From Photobacterium lucens (lineage in GTDB: Bacteria > Pseudomonadota > Gammaproteobacteria > Enterobacterales > Vibrionaceae), in NCBI RefSeq assembly GCF_009873615.1, contig NZ_SSMG01000127.1, forward strand, positions 32,518 to 96,517: 64,000 bases of DNA, given 5' to 3'. This document shows positions 9,186 through 17,942 of this stretch, piece after piece. The position numbers and the translations under genes were made by a program. Within the stretch, counting starts at the first letter, position 1. Every line of letters starts with the position of its first letter. The notes below the pieces were generated by a model. That model was given only the letters and a program-made list of their open reading frames with translations, was not told the DNA's origin and searched no databases.

Positions 9186-9826
9186 TACTGGGTTTTCCTC
9201 AGCAAAATCACATCATTACCAACAAACTCAACTTCTAAGCCATCACGTTTAGCTAAAAAGCGAAACGTATCACGGCTAAAAAAGCTGACGTGGGTTGGAT
9301 CGTTCTTATAATGCCAGTGTTTAAAACCGTCGGCATCGGTTGCTAGCTTTGTCATCAAACCAAGCCAACCGCCCGGTTTGATCATACTCAGCAGCAGCCC
9401 CCATTCCTTCGCAGGCTGATAAAAATGTTCAATGGCCTCTGTACAAGTGACAAAGTCATATTGACGCGTTAATACACTCGGATCCGGTGCAAAATACGGG
9501 TCATAGATCGCCATATTATATCCCATTTCTTCCAACATAATCGAAAGCGTGGGACCAGGGCCACTACCAAAATCTAATCCCTCAGAGGCACTAGCAGGTA
9601 AGCGTTCCACAAGTGGTGTTGCAACACGACTTAAAAATTGGCGATAGCCCATATCTTCAGGGTTATTTTGGTGCTGATCGTAAACCGCTTTTTCTTGCTC
9701 TGGCGTAAGTTGTGCGTTCGGATCGGCAAAAATCAACGCACATTGCTGACAGCGAAAGTAGCTACGGTTTTTATCTTCTGCAAATAACACATGCTGTTCA
9801 CTATGACACAGTGGACAAAGTTGCAT
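9185..9826 (-). CDS. class I SAM-dependent methyltransferase with N-terminal zinc-ribbon-like motif
   Basis: A 213-residue probable methyltransferase of unknown substrate. The N-terminus carries two CxxC pairs (LCPLCHS at about 4-7 and FRCQQCALIF at about 26-29), suggesting a small zinc-binding module. It is followed by a Rossmann fold with the SAM-binding GLDFGSGPGPTLS loop and the FVTCTEAIEHF segment. The ATG at 9826 has GGAG 7 bases upstream; a GTG 6 bases earlier overlaps this region and is less likely. It is the first gene of an operon with yihI and the DUF2489 gene. The function is uncertain beyond the fold. Confidence 0.8.
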   Translation of the reverse strand: MQLCPLCHSEQHVLFAEDKNRSYFRCQQCALIFADPNAQLTPEQEKAVYDQHQNNPEDMGYRQFLSRVATPLVERLPASASEGLDFGSGPGPTLSIMLEEMGYNMAIYDPYFAPDPSVLTRQYDFVTCTEAIEHFYQPAKEWGLLLSMIKPGGWLGLMTKLATDADGFKHWHYKNDPTHVSFFSRDTFRFLAKRDGLEVEFVGNDVILLRKTQ

Positions 9827-10020
9827 GATCACTCTCCGGTGTTGCCGATTATTAGCAAAATCGGAACTGGTGTAAAATCGAACGGGCTATTCTATACCCA
9901 ATCGCACTGAAGATGTAGTTTTGCTGACTAATTGTGCAATTTAATCTGTAAATACGAGAAAGGTAGATAAAAGATCAGCAAGTTAATTGCTGTTAGTGGA
10001 AGTTTTCAGAGATCAGAAAA

Positions 10021-10476
10021 GAAAAAAGCGACAGGTTTTCACCTATCGCTCTATGTGAACCACTGGTTCCATATTCTTTCTAGTCGATCCTAACTAGCGT
10101 GTAACATCCCGGTTAAGCAAAGTTCCATTTGTTATTGATGCTTTCCTTGCGAACTTTGTTGTTCGTCATCATCCTGATGAATTTTACTCTTCCATGTCCT
10201 ATCCGTAGCGTTTCAACTCATCCTGAGTTGGCGATCCCTTTCGCTCATTATCTTCCTGATAATAATTCCACCATCCATGTGTGTACGTTATCCATTTCGT
10301 ACATTGTATTGCTCAGACATCTTGTCTTTGCAAACCTTATCCTTAAGTGTCGTCCTGACAATCCAATTCGCGTCTTGCGTCAACCCTAGTCATCCTAACT
10401 AGACTTCCTGTGAATCCTTCGAGCTCCTGCTCATGCCATCCTAGCGCTTCCATCCAATGCCGCTCTCCCTGTCGAC
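10021..10476 (-). ncRNA. CsrB/CsrC-family regulatory RNA (CsrA sponge)
   Basis: Read on the minus strand, this 456-base stretch holds more than 20 GGA motifs, many in the loops of short hairpins. Examples are CATC-AGGAT-GATG, CAACTC-AGGAT-GAGTTG, ATTATC-AGGA-AGATAAT, GAGC-AGGA-GCTC, GTC-AGGAC-GAC and two CTAGT-TAGGAT-ACTAG types. This is the hallmark of RNAs that sequester CsrA. The 5' end GTCGACAGGGAG equals the start of E. coli CsrB as I recall it. A -10-like TAAATT lies 8 bases upstream. The 3' end is a strong terminator (AGCGATAGGT / ACCTGTCGCT then T6) similar to that of CsrC. The position between yihI and engB is that of E. coli csrC. The open frame at 10129-10389 on the plus strand is an artefact of this structure. 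Confidence 0.95.
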
Positions 10477-10621
10477 ATGAGATAATTTACCTTAATCTAT
10501 TCTTGAAACAATGTGCCGATATCACACTTTAAATAGTGAAAAACACCAATCTAACGCAACCCATTGTTATTAATAACGATTACATTTTTGAGCACAAAAA
10601 ATAGAGCAAAATAAACCTGTA

Positions 10622-10641
10622 CGAATGGCAGATCTCTCACA
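10622..10641 (-). promoter_or_regulatory. candidate VarA/UvrY (GacA-type) response-regulator site upstream of the Csr RNA
   Basis: On the minus strand TGTGAGAGATCT matches the left part of the UvrY-binding palindrome upstream of E. coli csrB (TGTGAGAGATCTCTTACA, from memory); the right arm is degenerate (GCCATTCG). It lies about 150-165 bases upstream of the RNA 5' end, a plausible distance. In vibrios the VarS/VarA system activates Csr RNAs. The half-site is visible; binding is inferred. Confidence 0.55.
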
Positions 10642-10724
10642 AGCTGTTGAGCAAATAAGACAGAGACAAAAAATGGCTCTGAACAAACGTTGAGAAAAAC
10701 GATTAAAACAGCAACATAGCGACA

Positions 10725-10752
10725 ATAAAAAAGCAGCCATCTGGCTGCTTTT
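10725..10752 (-). terminator. terminator of the cytochrome c4 gene
   Basis: A 9-bp perfect stem AAGCAGCCA / TGGCTGCTT with a 2-base centre; on the minus strand it is followed by TTTTTTATTG. It begins 22 bases after the cytochrome stop codon and lies upstream of the Csr RNA promoter region. Confidence 0.85.
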
Positions 10753-10773
10753 CTTAAATCGTATTAAAGATGA

Positions 10774-11397
10774 TTAATGTAATCCACCGACATATTGTGA
10801 CAATGCATTAATCTCTTCATCACTGAGCTTCGCAGCCACTGAACGCATCATCGCATTCATGTCGTTGGCACGATCGCCAGAGCGGAATTTCTCAAGCTGA
10901 AGTTTCACATACTCTGCATTCTGACCCGATATTTTAGGGAAACCAGATAAGCTGGTGCCATTACCACGAGGACCATGACAAGCAATACAGGCAGCGACAC
11001 CACGCTCGGCATCACCAAAACGGTATAGCTGTTGTGCTACTTCAATCGACTCTTCAGAAGAGGTGTTATCTGAAATTGGCAAAGAAGAGAAATAAGCAGC
11101 AAGATCAGCCATATCTTGATCAGTTAGTGCTGCGACCATACCGCCCATCACAGGATCGTTACGACCTTGTTTACCGCCAGTCGACATTGCCAACTTAAAC
11201 TCTTTCAATTGTTTTTCAATGTATGCAGGATGTTGTCCAGCCAGTTTCGGGTATTGCTGCATCGCTGCGGCGTTACCATCAGTGCCGTGACAAGCTGCAC
11301 ACGTTGCGGCTTTCGCTTTACCTGCTTCGATATTGCCTTCTTCGGCCATCGCCGAATAACTAGCAAGAAGGGTTAATATTAATATTAATTTCTTCAT
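10774..11397 (-). CDS. dihaem cytochrome c4
   Basis: Periplasmic electron carrier to terminal oxidases. The 207-residue precursor starts with a Sec signal peptide (MKKLILILTLLASYSAMA, cleavage about residue 18-19). It then has two homologous cytochrome c domains with haem motifs CAACH (about 34-38) and CIACH (about 136-140), each with a downstream Met-containing ligand segment (PVMGGMVAALTDQDMADLA; MNAMMRSVAAKLSDEEI). Length and tandem architecture are those of cytochrome c4. It is divergent from engB. Confidence 0.94.
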   Translation of the reverse strand: MKKLILILTLLASYSAMAEEGNIEAGKAKAATCAACHGTDGNAAAMQQYPKLAGQHPAYIEKQLKEFKLAMSTGGKQGRNDPVMGGMVAALTDQDMADLAAYFSSLPISDNTSSEESIEVAQQLYRFGDAERGVAACIACHGPRGNGTSLSGFPKISGQNAEYVKLQLEKFRSGDRANDMNAMMRSVAAKLSDEEINALSQYVGGLH

Positions 11398-11554
11398 GAC
11401 ATTCCATTTATAATTATAGGGCTTCCACTACCACAAGTAATGCTTAGTTACATGGTATACAATACGACCACAAACCAAGCTCGGTTTAACATATTTTACA
11501 CAATTTCACATAAAAGTAATCAGTCGACTACATGAAGACTTGACGGAGTTAACA

Positions 11555-12220
11555 GTGAATCAACCTCTCAACTACAGAAATACAAGTTTTATCACAAGTG
11601 CACCGGATATTCGTCACTTGCCACAAGATGCAGGCGTTGAGATCGCATTTGCTGGTCGCTCCAATGCGGGTAAATCAAGTGCACTAAACCGTATTACGGA
11701 TCAAAAGAACCTTGCTCGTACTTCTAAAACCCCAGGCCGTACTCAGCTGATCAACATGTTTGAAGTTGTTTCTGGCTGTAACTTGATCGACTTACCGGGC
11801 TATGGCTTTGCTCAAGTACCACTTGAAATGAAGTTAAAATGGCAAAAATCGCTAGGTGAATACCTGCAACGCCGTGAGTGTCTGCAAGGCCTAGTGGTAC
11901 TAATGGATATCCGTCACCCAATGAAAGATCTCGACCAACAGATGATCAGTTGGGCAATTGAAAGCCGTTTACCAGTATTAGTACTACTTACTAAAGCAGA
12001 CAAACTGAAAAGTGGTGCGCGTAAAGCACAAGTGCTAAAGATCCGCCAAATGACACTAGAATTCGGTGGTGATGTGCAAGTTGAAGCTTTCTCTTCACTA
12101 AAAGGTATCGGTGTGGATCAAGTTCGTCGCAAACTTGATGAATGGTATGCGCCAGAATTAGAGCGTCAACGTGTACTTGCCGCTGGCGATGATGAATTCC
12201 CAGAGCATGACGCAGAATAA
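11555..12220 (+). CDS. engB: ribosome biogenesis GTPase EngB (YihA/YsxC)
   Basis: Essential GTPase for assembly of the 50S subunit. G1 is [10 protein letters not shown]2 region [13 protein letters not shown]3 DLPGYGFA, G4 TKAD. The frame extends upstream to a TTG at 11540, but the GTG at 11555 has GGAG 6 bases before it. The resulting N-terminus ([20 protein letters not shown]) aligns with the E. coli YihA start, giving 221 residues. The tail is acidic ([12 protein letters not shown]). It lies between the Csr RNA/cytochrome c4 pair and spf-polA, the E. coli order. Confidence 0.95.
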   Translation: MNQPLNYRNTSFITSAPDIRHLPQDAGVEIAFAGRSNAGKSSALNRITDQKNLARTSKTPGRTQLINMFEVVSGCNLIDLPGYGFAQVPLEMKLKWQKSLGEYLQRRECLQGLVVLMDIRHPMKDLDQQMISWAIESRLPVLVLLTKADKLKSGARKAQVLKIRQMTLEFGGDVQVEAFSSLKGIGVDQVRRKLDEWYAPELERQRVLAAGDDEFPEHDAE

Positions 12221-12550
12221 GATTTAAATGCCTAGCTCTAAGGAAGGAGCTAGAAAAACTCCCCACCATCATGGTGGGGCAATGGGAGAGAAATAGGAGG
12301 TCGTTTTAGTTTTGTGCAACGACCATGAATGATTTCCCTTCACGACGCAATCCCTTCCCTTTAACTGACTCCAGTTGCACTAATTTTTGAGACTCTCCAC
12401 CCGTTATATTACCCAGTCTCAATATAAATGTTCTCTATCCTTGCTTTCATTAGCACATTATTTTCTTAACAAAATAACAACGTAAAATGTTAATAAGCTG
12501 ATTTTTATTTTGGAAGTTTATTACAAACCTGCCATCCTAAAAAATAAGCA
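12221..12550. other. engB 3' flank with two hairpins, otherwise no gene seen
   Basis: Two stem-loops follow the engB stop: CTAGCTC/GAGCTAG (12232-12253, then A5) and CCCCACCAT-C-ATGGTGGGG (12261-12279). Neither has a T-tract on the plus strand, so termination of engB is not obvious. The rest to 12550 is AT-rich and shows no convincing reading frame or further structure. Confidence 0.5.
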
Positions 12551-12655
12551 AAAAAAAACCACTCCCAAAAGTTCAGGAATGGTTATTTCATGGATTTGTT
12601 GCTGAGTTGATAATCACACCAGCTCTTAACAGCAAATATGAACAAGAAGCTGTAT
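12551..12655 (-). ncRNA. candidate small RNA downstream of spf
   Basis: A strong intrinsic terminator lies on the minus strand at 12551-12579: AACCATTCC / GGAGTGGTT with one G-U pair, a 10-base loop, then T8. No annotated minus-strand gene needs it, since Spot 42 ends at its own terminator 300 bases upstream. A TATACT -10 box on the minus strand (12659-12664) would start an RNA of about 100 bases near 12652; the -35 region is poor. I recall a report of an additional sRNA (VSsrna24) next to spf in Aliivibrio salmonicida and this may be its counterpart, which I cannot check. The terminator is well supported; the 5' end is a guess. Confidence 0.5.
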
Positions 12656-12883
12656 TTAGTATAACGCCTGTTTTTATTTTTTAAAGTATTTACTCTAAAA
12701 AACTAACGAAATCATCATCAGTAAAAATATAAAATGGGTAATTAACAGGCTAAATAGCTCGCAAAAACCATATTTAGTCCATTTATTGATGATAAATAGT
12801 ACAAAAACGGGCAGGTGTAATAAAGAAGGAAAACAATAAAAGAGAGAGATGAAGCGAGATGGAAAAGTTGACTAGCGCCCAAT

Positions 12884-12989
12884 AAAAAACGCCCCGGTCC
12901 AAAGTGAGACCAGGGCGGCTGAATCAGCCAAATCCAATAACGTGAAACAAAAGGTCTGAAAGATAGAACATCTTACCTCTGTACCCTAC
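12884..12989 (-). ncRNA. spf: Spot 42 RNA
   Basis: On the minus strand the 5' end GTAGGGTACAGAGGTAAGAT and the following TTCTATCTTTCAGACCTTTT are identical to E. coli Spot 42 as I know it. The conserved GGATTTGGCTG segment and a terminator (GCCCTGGTC...GGACCGGGGC, then T6) follow. Spot 42 is an Hfq-dependent sRNA that represses secondary-carbon genes and is itself repressed by cAMP-CRP. The position between engB and polA is the conserved one. No strong -35 box is visible upstream. Confidence 0.97.
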
Positions 12990-13102
12990 GTCTGTAACTG
13001 TATATCAAATGTGCAGTTTTTGGAACCCCTTGATGTAGTTTTTTTTCACTTTGTTGTAAGTAAATTTTACATTTGCGTTTTTATTGGGCGCTTATTTTTA
13101 AC

Positions 13103-13133
13103 AAAAAAAATAGCCAGCGAATGGCTGACTATT
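13103..13133 (-). terminator. polA terminator
   Basis: On the minus strand AATAGTCAGC / GCTGGCTATT pair around CATTC (one G-U pair) and are followed by T8. It starts 32 bases after the polA stop and separates polA from spf. Confidence 0.85.
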
Positions 13134-13164
13134 TAATGATAAGTTTGATGATTACAACTTGTTC

Positions 13165-15936
13165 TTAGTGCGCTTGATCCCAGTTATCACCGAAACCTGC
13201 ATCAGCGATCAATGGCACGTCTAATGTAGCTGCTTGCTCCATCAATGCTTTCACTTCAGCTGTTACCGATTCCAGTGCAGATTCTTTCACTTCAAACACC
13301 AATTCATCGTGTACTTGCATTAATAAACGGACTTCATCTTGAGGTTGTTGCTGTACCCAATTATCAACTGCAATCATCGCAAGTTTAATAATGTCGGCAG
13401 CCGTACCTTGCATTGGGGCGTTGATCGCTGCACGCTCTGCTGCTTTACGACGTAGACCATTACGAGACTTAATATCAGGCAAGTACAAACGACGACCAAA
13501 TAACGTCTCAACATAACCTTTTTCTGACGCCGTATTACGAGTGCTTTCCATGTACTCCAGCACACCAGGGTAGCGCTCAAAGTACACATTCATGTAATCT
13601 TGCGCTTCGTTACGTCCCATATCTAGCTGCTTCGCCAAACCGAATGCACTCATGCCATAGATCAAACCAAAGTTGATCGCTTTGGCACGACGACGTTGCT
13701 CACTGCTTACCTGCTCAATATCTAAGCCAAGGATTTCAGCAGCTGTTGCCGCGTGGATATCTTTGCCATGACAGAAAGCATCCAACAGCGCTTTATCACC
13801 TGATAAATGCGCCATGATACGTAATTCAATTTGTGAATAGTCGACCGCTAAGATCTTGTAGCCACTTTGTGCCACGAACGCTTGGCGAATACGGCGGCCT
13901 TCTTCATTACGTACTGGAATATTCTGCAGGTTTGGATCGCTTGATGATAGACGACCTGTTGCTGTAACAGCTTGATGGTAAGAAGTGTGAACTCGACCCG
14001 TTGCAGGGTTAACCATCTTAGGTAGTTTATCGGTGTAAGTAGATTTCAGTTTTGCAAGTCCGCGATATTCTAAAATCAACTTAGGCAATGGGTAATCAAG
14101 CGCCAGCTCTTGTAGCACTTCTTCATTGGTTGAAGGTGTTCCCGATGGCGTTTTCTTCAGAACCGGTAAGCCCATCTTCTCGAACAGGATCGCTTGCAGC
14201 TGTTTTGGCGAGCTTAAATTAAATTCTTGCTCAGCGAGCTCAAACGCTTTTTTCTCAAGCTCATCAAGACGTGCTGCAATTTCTGTCGATTGAGCACCAA
14301 GCAACATGCTATCGACATACACACCCGTACGCTCCATACGTGAAAGCACAGGCACTAATGGCATTTCAATAGTTTCAAAAACGTGCTTAAGCTTGTCGTC
14401 AGCTTCCACTTTTGGATATAACGCATTGTGTAAACGCAGAGTAATATCAGCATCTTCTGCCGCATAAGGACCTGCTTGCGCTAAATCGATCTGATTGAAC
14501 GTAAGCTGTTTTTTACCTTTACCGGCGATCTCTTCAAAACTGATGTTCTTATGCTCTAAATAACGCAGTGCTAGGCTATCCATGTCATGACGACCAACAA
14601 CACTGTTAAAGACATAAGATTCCAGCATGGTATCAAACACAATACCCTGCATTTCTATGCCGTAACGCGCCACAATGCTGGCATCAAACTTTAAGTTCTG
14701 ACCAATTTTGGCTTGGTTTAGATCTTCAAGCAGCGGTTTTAATTGAGCGAGAACCCAATCACGATCAAGCTGTGTTGGTGCATCAAGGTAATCATGAGCC
14801 ACTGGCACATAGGCCGCTTTACCTTCTTCAATGGCAAAAGAAACACCGACCACATTGGCGGTCATGTAGTCCAAACCATCGGTTTCAGTATCAAAGGCAA
14901 AGGCTTTCGCTGCTTTTAATTGTTCAAGCCATACGTTGAAAGCCGCTTCATCAAGAATGATTTCATAACCACTGCGATCAATGGTTGGGGCAACCGCTTT
15001 TTTCTCAACTGGCGCATTGCCAGATTGTTCATCTGCAACAATACGGCCATCGCTACCTTCTAACATTTCGGTTAGCCAACGACGGAACTGCAACTTACCA
15101 AACAACTCAGTTAAGGCGTCAGTATCTGGCACACCTTTACGTAGTTCATCAGGTTTAACATCAAGCTCAACATCTAATTTGATCGTCGCAAGCTTGTATG
15201 ACATGTAAGCGGCTTCTTTATTATCAAGCAGCTTTTTTGCCATGGTTTTAGAACCACGGAAACCCAACGGCGCAATGTCATCTAAGTTGTCATACAGCGC
15301 ATCTAAACCACCGATGCCAGTTAATAATGCTTTTGCGGTTTTCTCCCCCACACCCGGGACACCTGGAATGTTATCCACTTTATCGCCCATCAGAGCCAAG
15401 TAGTCGATGATCAACTCAGGACCGATCCCAAACTTATCCACAACCCCTGCAGGATCCATCACCACATCAGTCATGGTGTTGATCAAGGTAATATTTTGAT
15501 CCACCAGCTGTGCCATATCTTTATCGCCTGTACTGATGAGTACTGGCATACCTTGCTGTGAGGCTTGAGTCGCCAACGTACCAATCACGTCATCGGCTTC
15601 AACACCTGAAATCGAGATCAACGGTAAGCCCATGGCTTTGATCACAGCATGTAGAGGCTCGATCTGACCACGAAGATCATCCGGCATTGGAGGACGATTA
15701 GCTTTATATTCAGGGAACATATCATCACGGAAAGTTTTACCTTTCGCATCGAAGATCACCGCAATATGCTCTGTAGAGAACTGGCGTAACATACTACGCA
15801 GCATATTCACAACACCATAAACAGCACCAGTAGGCTCGCCGTCAGAGTTGGTAAAATTAGGTGCAGCATGGTAAGCACGATAAAGGTATGAGGATCCATC
15901 AATCAGGATCAATGGATTTTCTGGAATAGTTGCCAT
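13165..15936 (-). CDS. polA: DNA polymerase I
   Basis: Repair and Okazaki-fragment polymerase with three activities. The 5'-nuclease domain (about 1-290) has [31 protein letters not shown] and [11 protein letters not shown]. The 3'-5' exonuclease domain (about 320-515) keeps [10 protein letters not shown] and the [12 protein letters not shown] segment, so proofreading looks intact. The polymerase domain has motif [17 protein letters not shown], motif [16 protein letters not shown] and motif [11 protein letters not shown]. The open frame begins 39 codons earlier (16053), but [20 protein letters not shown] at 15936 is the family start and gives 923 residues (E. coli 928). Confidence 0.97.
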   Translation of the reverse strand: MATIPENPLILIDGSSYLYRAYHAAPNFTNSDGEPTGAVYGVVNMLRSMLRQFSTEHIAVIFDAKGKTFRDDMFPEYKANRPPMPDDLRGQIEPLHAVIKAMGLPLISISGVEADDVIGTLATQASQQGMPVLISTGDKDMAQLVDQNITLINTMTDVVMDPAGVVDKFGIGPELIIDYLALMGDKVDNIPGVPGVGEKTAKALLTGIGGLDALYDNLDDIAPLGFRGSKTMAKKLLDNKEAAYMSYKLATIKLDVELDVKPDELRKGVPDTDALTELFGKLQFRRWLTEMLEGSDGRIVADEQSGNAPVEKKAVAPTIDRSGYEIILDEAAFNVWLEQLKAAKAFAFDTETDGLDYMTANVVGVSFAIEEGKAAYVPVAHDYLDAPTQLDRDWVLAQLKPLLEDLNQAKIGQNLKFDASIVARYGIEMQGIVFDTMLESYVFNSVVGRHDMDSLALRYLEHKNISFEEIAGKGKKQLTFNQIDLAQAGPYAAEDADITLRLHNALYPKVEADDKLKHVFETIEMPLVPVLSRMERTGVYVDSMLLGAQSTEIAARLDELEKKAFELAEQEFNLSSPKQLQAILFEKMGLPVLKKTPSGTPSTNEEVLQELALDYPLPKLILEYRGLAKLKSTYTDKLPKMVNPATGRVHTSYHQAVTATGRLSSSDPNLQNIPVRNEEGRRIRQAFVAQSGYKILAVDYSQIELRIMAHLSGDKALLDAFCHGKDIHAATAAEILGLDIEQVSSEQRRRAKAINFGLIYGMSAFGLAKQLDMGRNEAQDYMNVYFERYPGVLEYMESTRNTASEKGYVETLFGRRLYLPDIKSRNGLRRKAAERAAINAPMQGTAADIIKLAMIAVDNWVQQQPQDEVRLLMQVHDELVFEVKESALESVTAEVKALMEQAATLDVPLIADAGFGDNWDQAH

Positions 15937-16089
15937 AGGGTTATTCTTATATCCAAGCGATAAGTCGTTCAAGTTAGCTCTATTATCGACCATATTAGGC
16001 GCTGAGCGACAGAAAAAATGCAATAACTCATAGAATGCCATGCCCTGAGGCAAGTGTTAACCAATGATTTCTACAACCCTTCCGTTTTC

Positions 16090-16098
16090 TGTGGATAA
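16090..16098 (-). promoter_or_regulatory. consensus DnaA box upstream of polA
   Basis: TTATCCACA on the minus strand is a perfect match to the strong DnaA box, 154 bases before the polA start. A single 9-mer can occur by chance, and no cluster accompanies it, though GTGGAAAA and TGGATAAA near 16230-16255 resemble weak boxes. Confidence 0.35.
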
Positions 16099-16477
16099 CT
16101 TTGTTAGTATTTAATTTATGCCAGTTGATCGTTTTTTGCATAATTTTAAAAAGTTAGAATGATTTTATTTTTTATCATACACTTATGCGTTAACGGCAAA
16201 TTAGATCCTCGATCCCAATTTGATCAATCATTGTGGAAAACCTTCTTTGGATAAACTTTTATCCCCTAATAATCCAATAAAAATCAGACGATTTGCTTAG
16301 TAACAACGCCAAAACGAAAGGAATTGCGGTAATTTTAAGCGAGTAAAGGCTTTTACAGCGTGAGTTATCTGAAAATCTATCGTGGTATGACGTTGATAAA
16401 TGTTATGACGATCCTATCAATGTCAGTCATGCATCAAAGCCGAAAAAACGATCAAACAAGTGGAAGAAGACGAGAAA

Positions 16478-16644
16478 AGAAAAAGCGACGCTACGTAATG
16501 TGGCGTCGCTCAGCAGAAGTGGTGTTCGGTTATCAGCCCTACACTAATAACACGCTACCTTAGCTGTAGTACACTGGAAGCAATGTGAGCAATGTCGTGC
16601 CATCAAAACGATATGATTATGTTCCATCCCTATCGCCTGATTGC
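16478..16644 (-). ncRNA. ryhB: RyhB iron-responsive small RNA
   Basis: On the minus strand the RyhB core, GCACGACATTGCTCACATTG continuing into CTTCCAGT, is present exactly. The 3' end is a terminator (AGCGACGC / GCGTCGCT, then T5 and more T). A promoter with TTGCAA (16673-16678), 16-base spacer and TATTAT (16651-16656) predicts a start near 16644, giving about 167 bases. That is longer than E. coli RyhB (about 90) and in line with the longer Vibrio RyhB. It lies beside polA, as I recall for V. cholerae. RyhB down-regulates iron-using proteins when Fur is inactive. Confidence 0.94.
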
Positions 16645-16651
16645 ACGTTAA

Positions 16652-16702
16652 TAATAACCATTCTCAATTAACTTGCAAGTACTTTATTGAGAATAATTGT
16701 CA
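16652..16702. promoter_or_regulatory. two Fur boxes at the ryhB promoter
   Basis: The 7-1-7 Fur consensus TGATAAT-N-ATTATCA is matched by TGAGAATAATTGTCA (16688-16702, two mismatches) and, on the minus strand, by TGAGAATGGTTATTA (16652-16666, three mismatches). The second overlaps the -10 box and spacer of ryhB, so iron-loaded Fur would block transcription. Confidence 0.8.
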
Positions 16703-16710
16703 TTTAGGCG

Positions 16711-17154
16711 TTATTTTTTAACCAATACTTTGCGAAAGTGTAATCGATAATCCAGCACTCCCTCTTTTTTTTCTATATCTTCAATAAGATAGCCATTTCG
16801 CATTAATAATCTCGCCATTGCAGGAAAGCGGTTTCTCGATTTGACCGTGAGTTGTTGATAGCCCTGCTCAATAACCCACGCTTCTTGCGCTTCTAACAAT
16901 GCTTGTGCCACCCCGTGACCACGCCCAGCAGGCAATACGCCACCGAGCCAGCTATAAAATACTTGCTTATCTAGCGCATAACCTATTTTCACTCCAACTA
17001 ACTGTTGTTGGTTTTCAGCAACTAAGATCAAAGCTGGTTTGGTTGCTAAACGCGCCGTTAACTCCGCCAAAGAAATAGGAGCGGCAAATTCCACAATACG
17101 ATGGAGCACCGCAAGGGCTTCTTCGATGCTTGCTTCTCTTATCTGCAAATCCAT
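16711..17154 (-). CDS. GNAT family N-acetyltransferase
   Basis: A 147-residue acetyl-CoA-dependent acetyltransferase of unknown substrate. The fold is recognisable from the acetyl-CoA loop GVLPAGRGHGVAQALLEAQE (Q/RxxGxG/A-type), the preceding strand (VGVKIGYALDKQVFYSWLG) and the C-terminal strand with a late RNGYLIEDIEKKEGVLDYRL. The frame opens 6 codons earlier, but the ATG at 17154 has GGAG 9 bases upstream and starts MDLQIREASIEEA, a typical GNAT beginning. It ends just before the Fur-controlled ryhB promoter. Confidence 0.85.
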   Translation of the reverse strand: MDLQIREASIEEALAVLHRIVEFAAPISLAELTARLATKPALILVAENQQQLVGVKIGYALDKQVFYSWLGGVLPAGRGHGVAQALLEAQEAWVIEQGYQQLTVKSRNRFPAMARLLMRNGYLIEDIEKKEGVLDYRLHFRKVLVKK

Positions 17155-17179
17155 GTTGTTATTCTCCATCATTGAAGTG

Positions 17180-17206
17180 AAAAAAAGCCGATCATGGGAT
17201 CGGCTT
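17180..17206 (-). terminator. yhhQ terminator
   Basis: A 9-bp stem AAGCCGATC / GATCGGCTT with a 4-base loop, followed on the minus strand by T7. It ends yhhQ 26 bases after its stop and insulates the GNAT gene. Confidence 0.9.
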
Positions 17207-17231
17207 GGTAATCTTTATTTCATCCCAATCA

Positions 17232-17936
17232 TTATTGATTGGTTTTCGCTGCCACGAAAGGCTGTGGCGATACTGCGGTTAGTTTACCAATTAAGTAATT
17301 GAGCAAGACACCGTACATCGGCACAAACAAACCTAAGCTGATGATCAGTTTAAAGCTGTAATCTACCAGCGCGATTTCCGTCCAGTTTGCTGCCATAAAT
17401 GGATCTGGGCTATGGTAAAACGCAATACCGAAGAAAGCGATGGTATCAATAGCATTACCAAAAATAGTAGAAGCCGTTGGTGCTACCCACCATTGCTTTA
17501 ACTGACGTAGACGGTTAAACACCGACACATCTAAGATTTGCCCTAACAAGTAAGCCATAAAGCTTGCAATCGCAATACGAGCAACAAACAGATTAAACTC
17601 ACCTAAGTGACCTAACCCTTGATATTCACCTTGGAAAAACACGACCGATAAGACATACGACACCACTAAAGCGGGCATCATGACGCGAAAAATGATCTTA
17701 CGTGCCATGCCTGCTCCAAAAATGCGGACAGTCAAATCAGTAGCAAGAAAGATAAAAGGAAAAGTAAATGCGCCCCATGTGGTGTGATAACCAAATACGG
17801 TAAACGGGAGTTGCACTAAGTAGTTACTTGATGCGATCACCAAAAGGTGAAATAGCACTAAGTAGCCTAAAGCTTTACGTTGTTGTTGCGGAGTAAAAGA
17901 AGGTGTTGCGTTAGATTGAGATAAAGCAGTCGTCAT
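17232..17936 (-). CDS. yhhQ: queuosine precursor transporter (COG1738)
   Basis: Inner-membrane protein that takes up the queuosine precursors preQ0/preQ1 for tRNA modification. The 234-residue sequence has about six hydrophobic segments (LGYLVLFHLLVIASSNYLVQ; TWGAFTFPFIFLATDLTVRI; the SYVLSVVFF segment; FVARIAIASFMAYLLGQILD; the DTIAFFGIAFY segment; FKLIISLGLFVPMYGVLLNY). It carries the family motif FLATDLTVRIFG and the NAIDTIAFFG segment. The frame extends to a TTG at 17972, but that codon lies in the preQ1-like leader element. The ATG at 17936 has AAGG 6 bases upstream and starts MTTALSQSN. Confidence 0.92.
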   Translation of the reverse strand: MTTALSQSNATPSFTPQQQRKALGYLVLFHLLVIASSNYLVQLPFTVFGYHTTWGAFTFPFIFLATDLTVRIFGAGMARKIIFRVMMPALVVSYVLSVVFFQGEYQGLGHLGEFNLFVARIAIASFMAYLLGQILDVSVFNRLRQLKQWWVAPTASTIFGNAIDTIAFFGIAFYHSPDPFMAANWTEIALVDYSFKLIISLGLFVPMYGVLLNYLIGKLTAVSPQPFVAAKTNQ

Positions 17937-17942
17937 GTGAGA

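Noticed and set aside
10129..10389. Open frame of 86 codons on the plus strand
   Set aside because: It is antisense to the Csr-type RNA; its apparent coding arises from the GGA-hairpin structure and it has no ribosome-binding site.
10001..10500. Region read as an array of short inverted repeats (repeat element)
   Set aside because: The loops share AGGA on one strand, the region has a promoter-proximal CsrB-like end and a terminator, so it is one RNA gene and not a repeat array.
15937..16053. 39-codon N-terminal extension of polA
   Set aside because: Not similar to DNA polymerase I N-termini; the family start [16 protein letters not shown] is internal.
16360..16563. Open frame of 67 codons
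   Set aside because: Antisense to RyhB and its terminator; basic and repetitive composition (RRREKKKRRY) comes from the terminator region.
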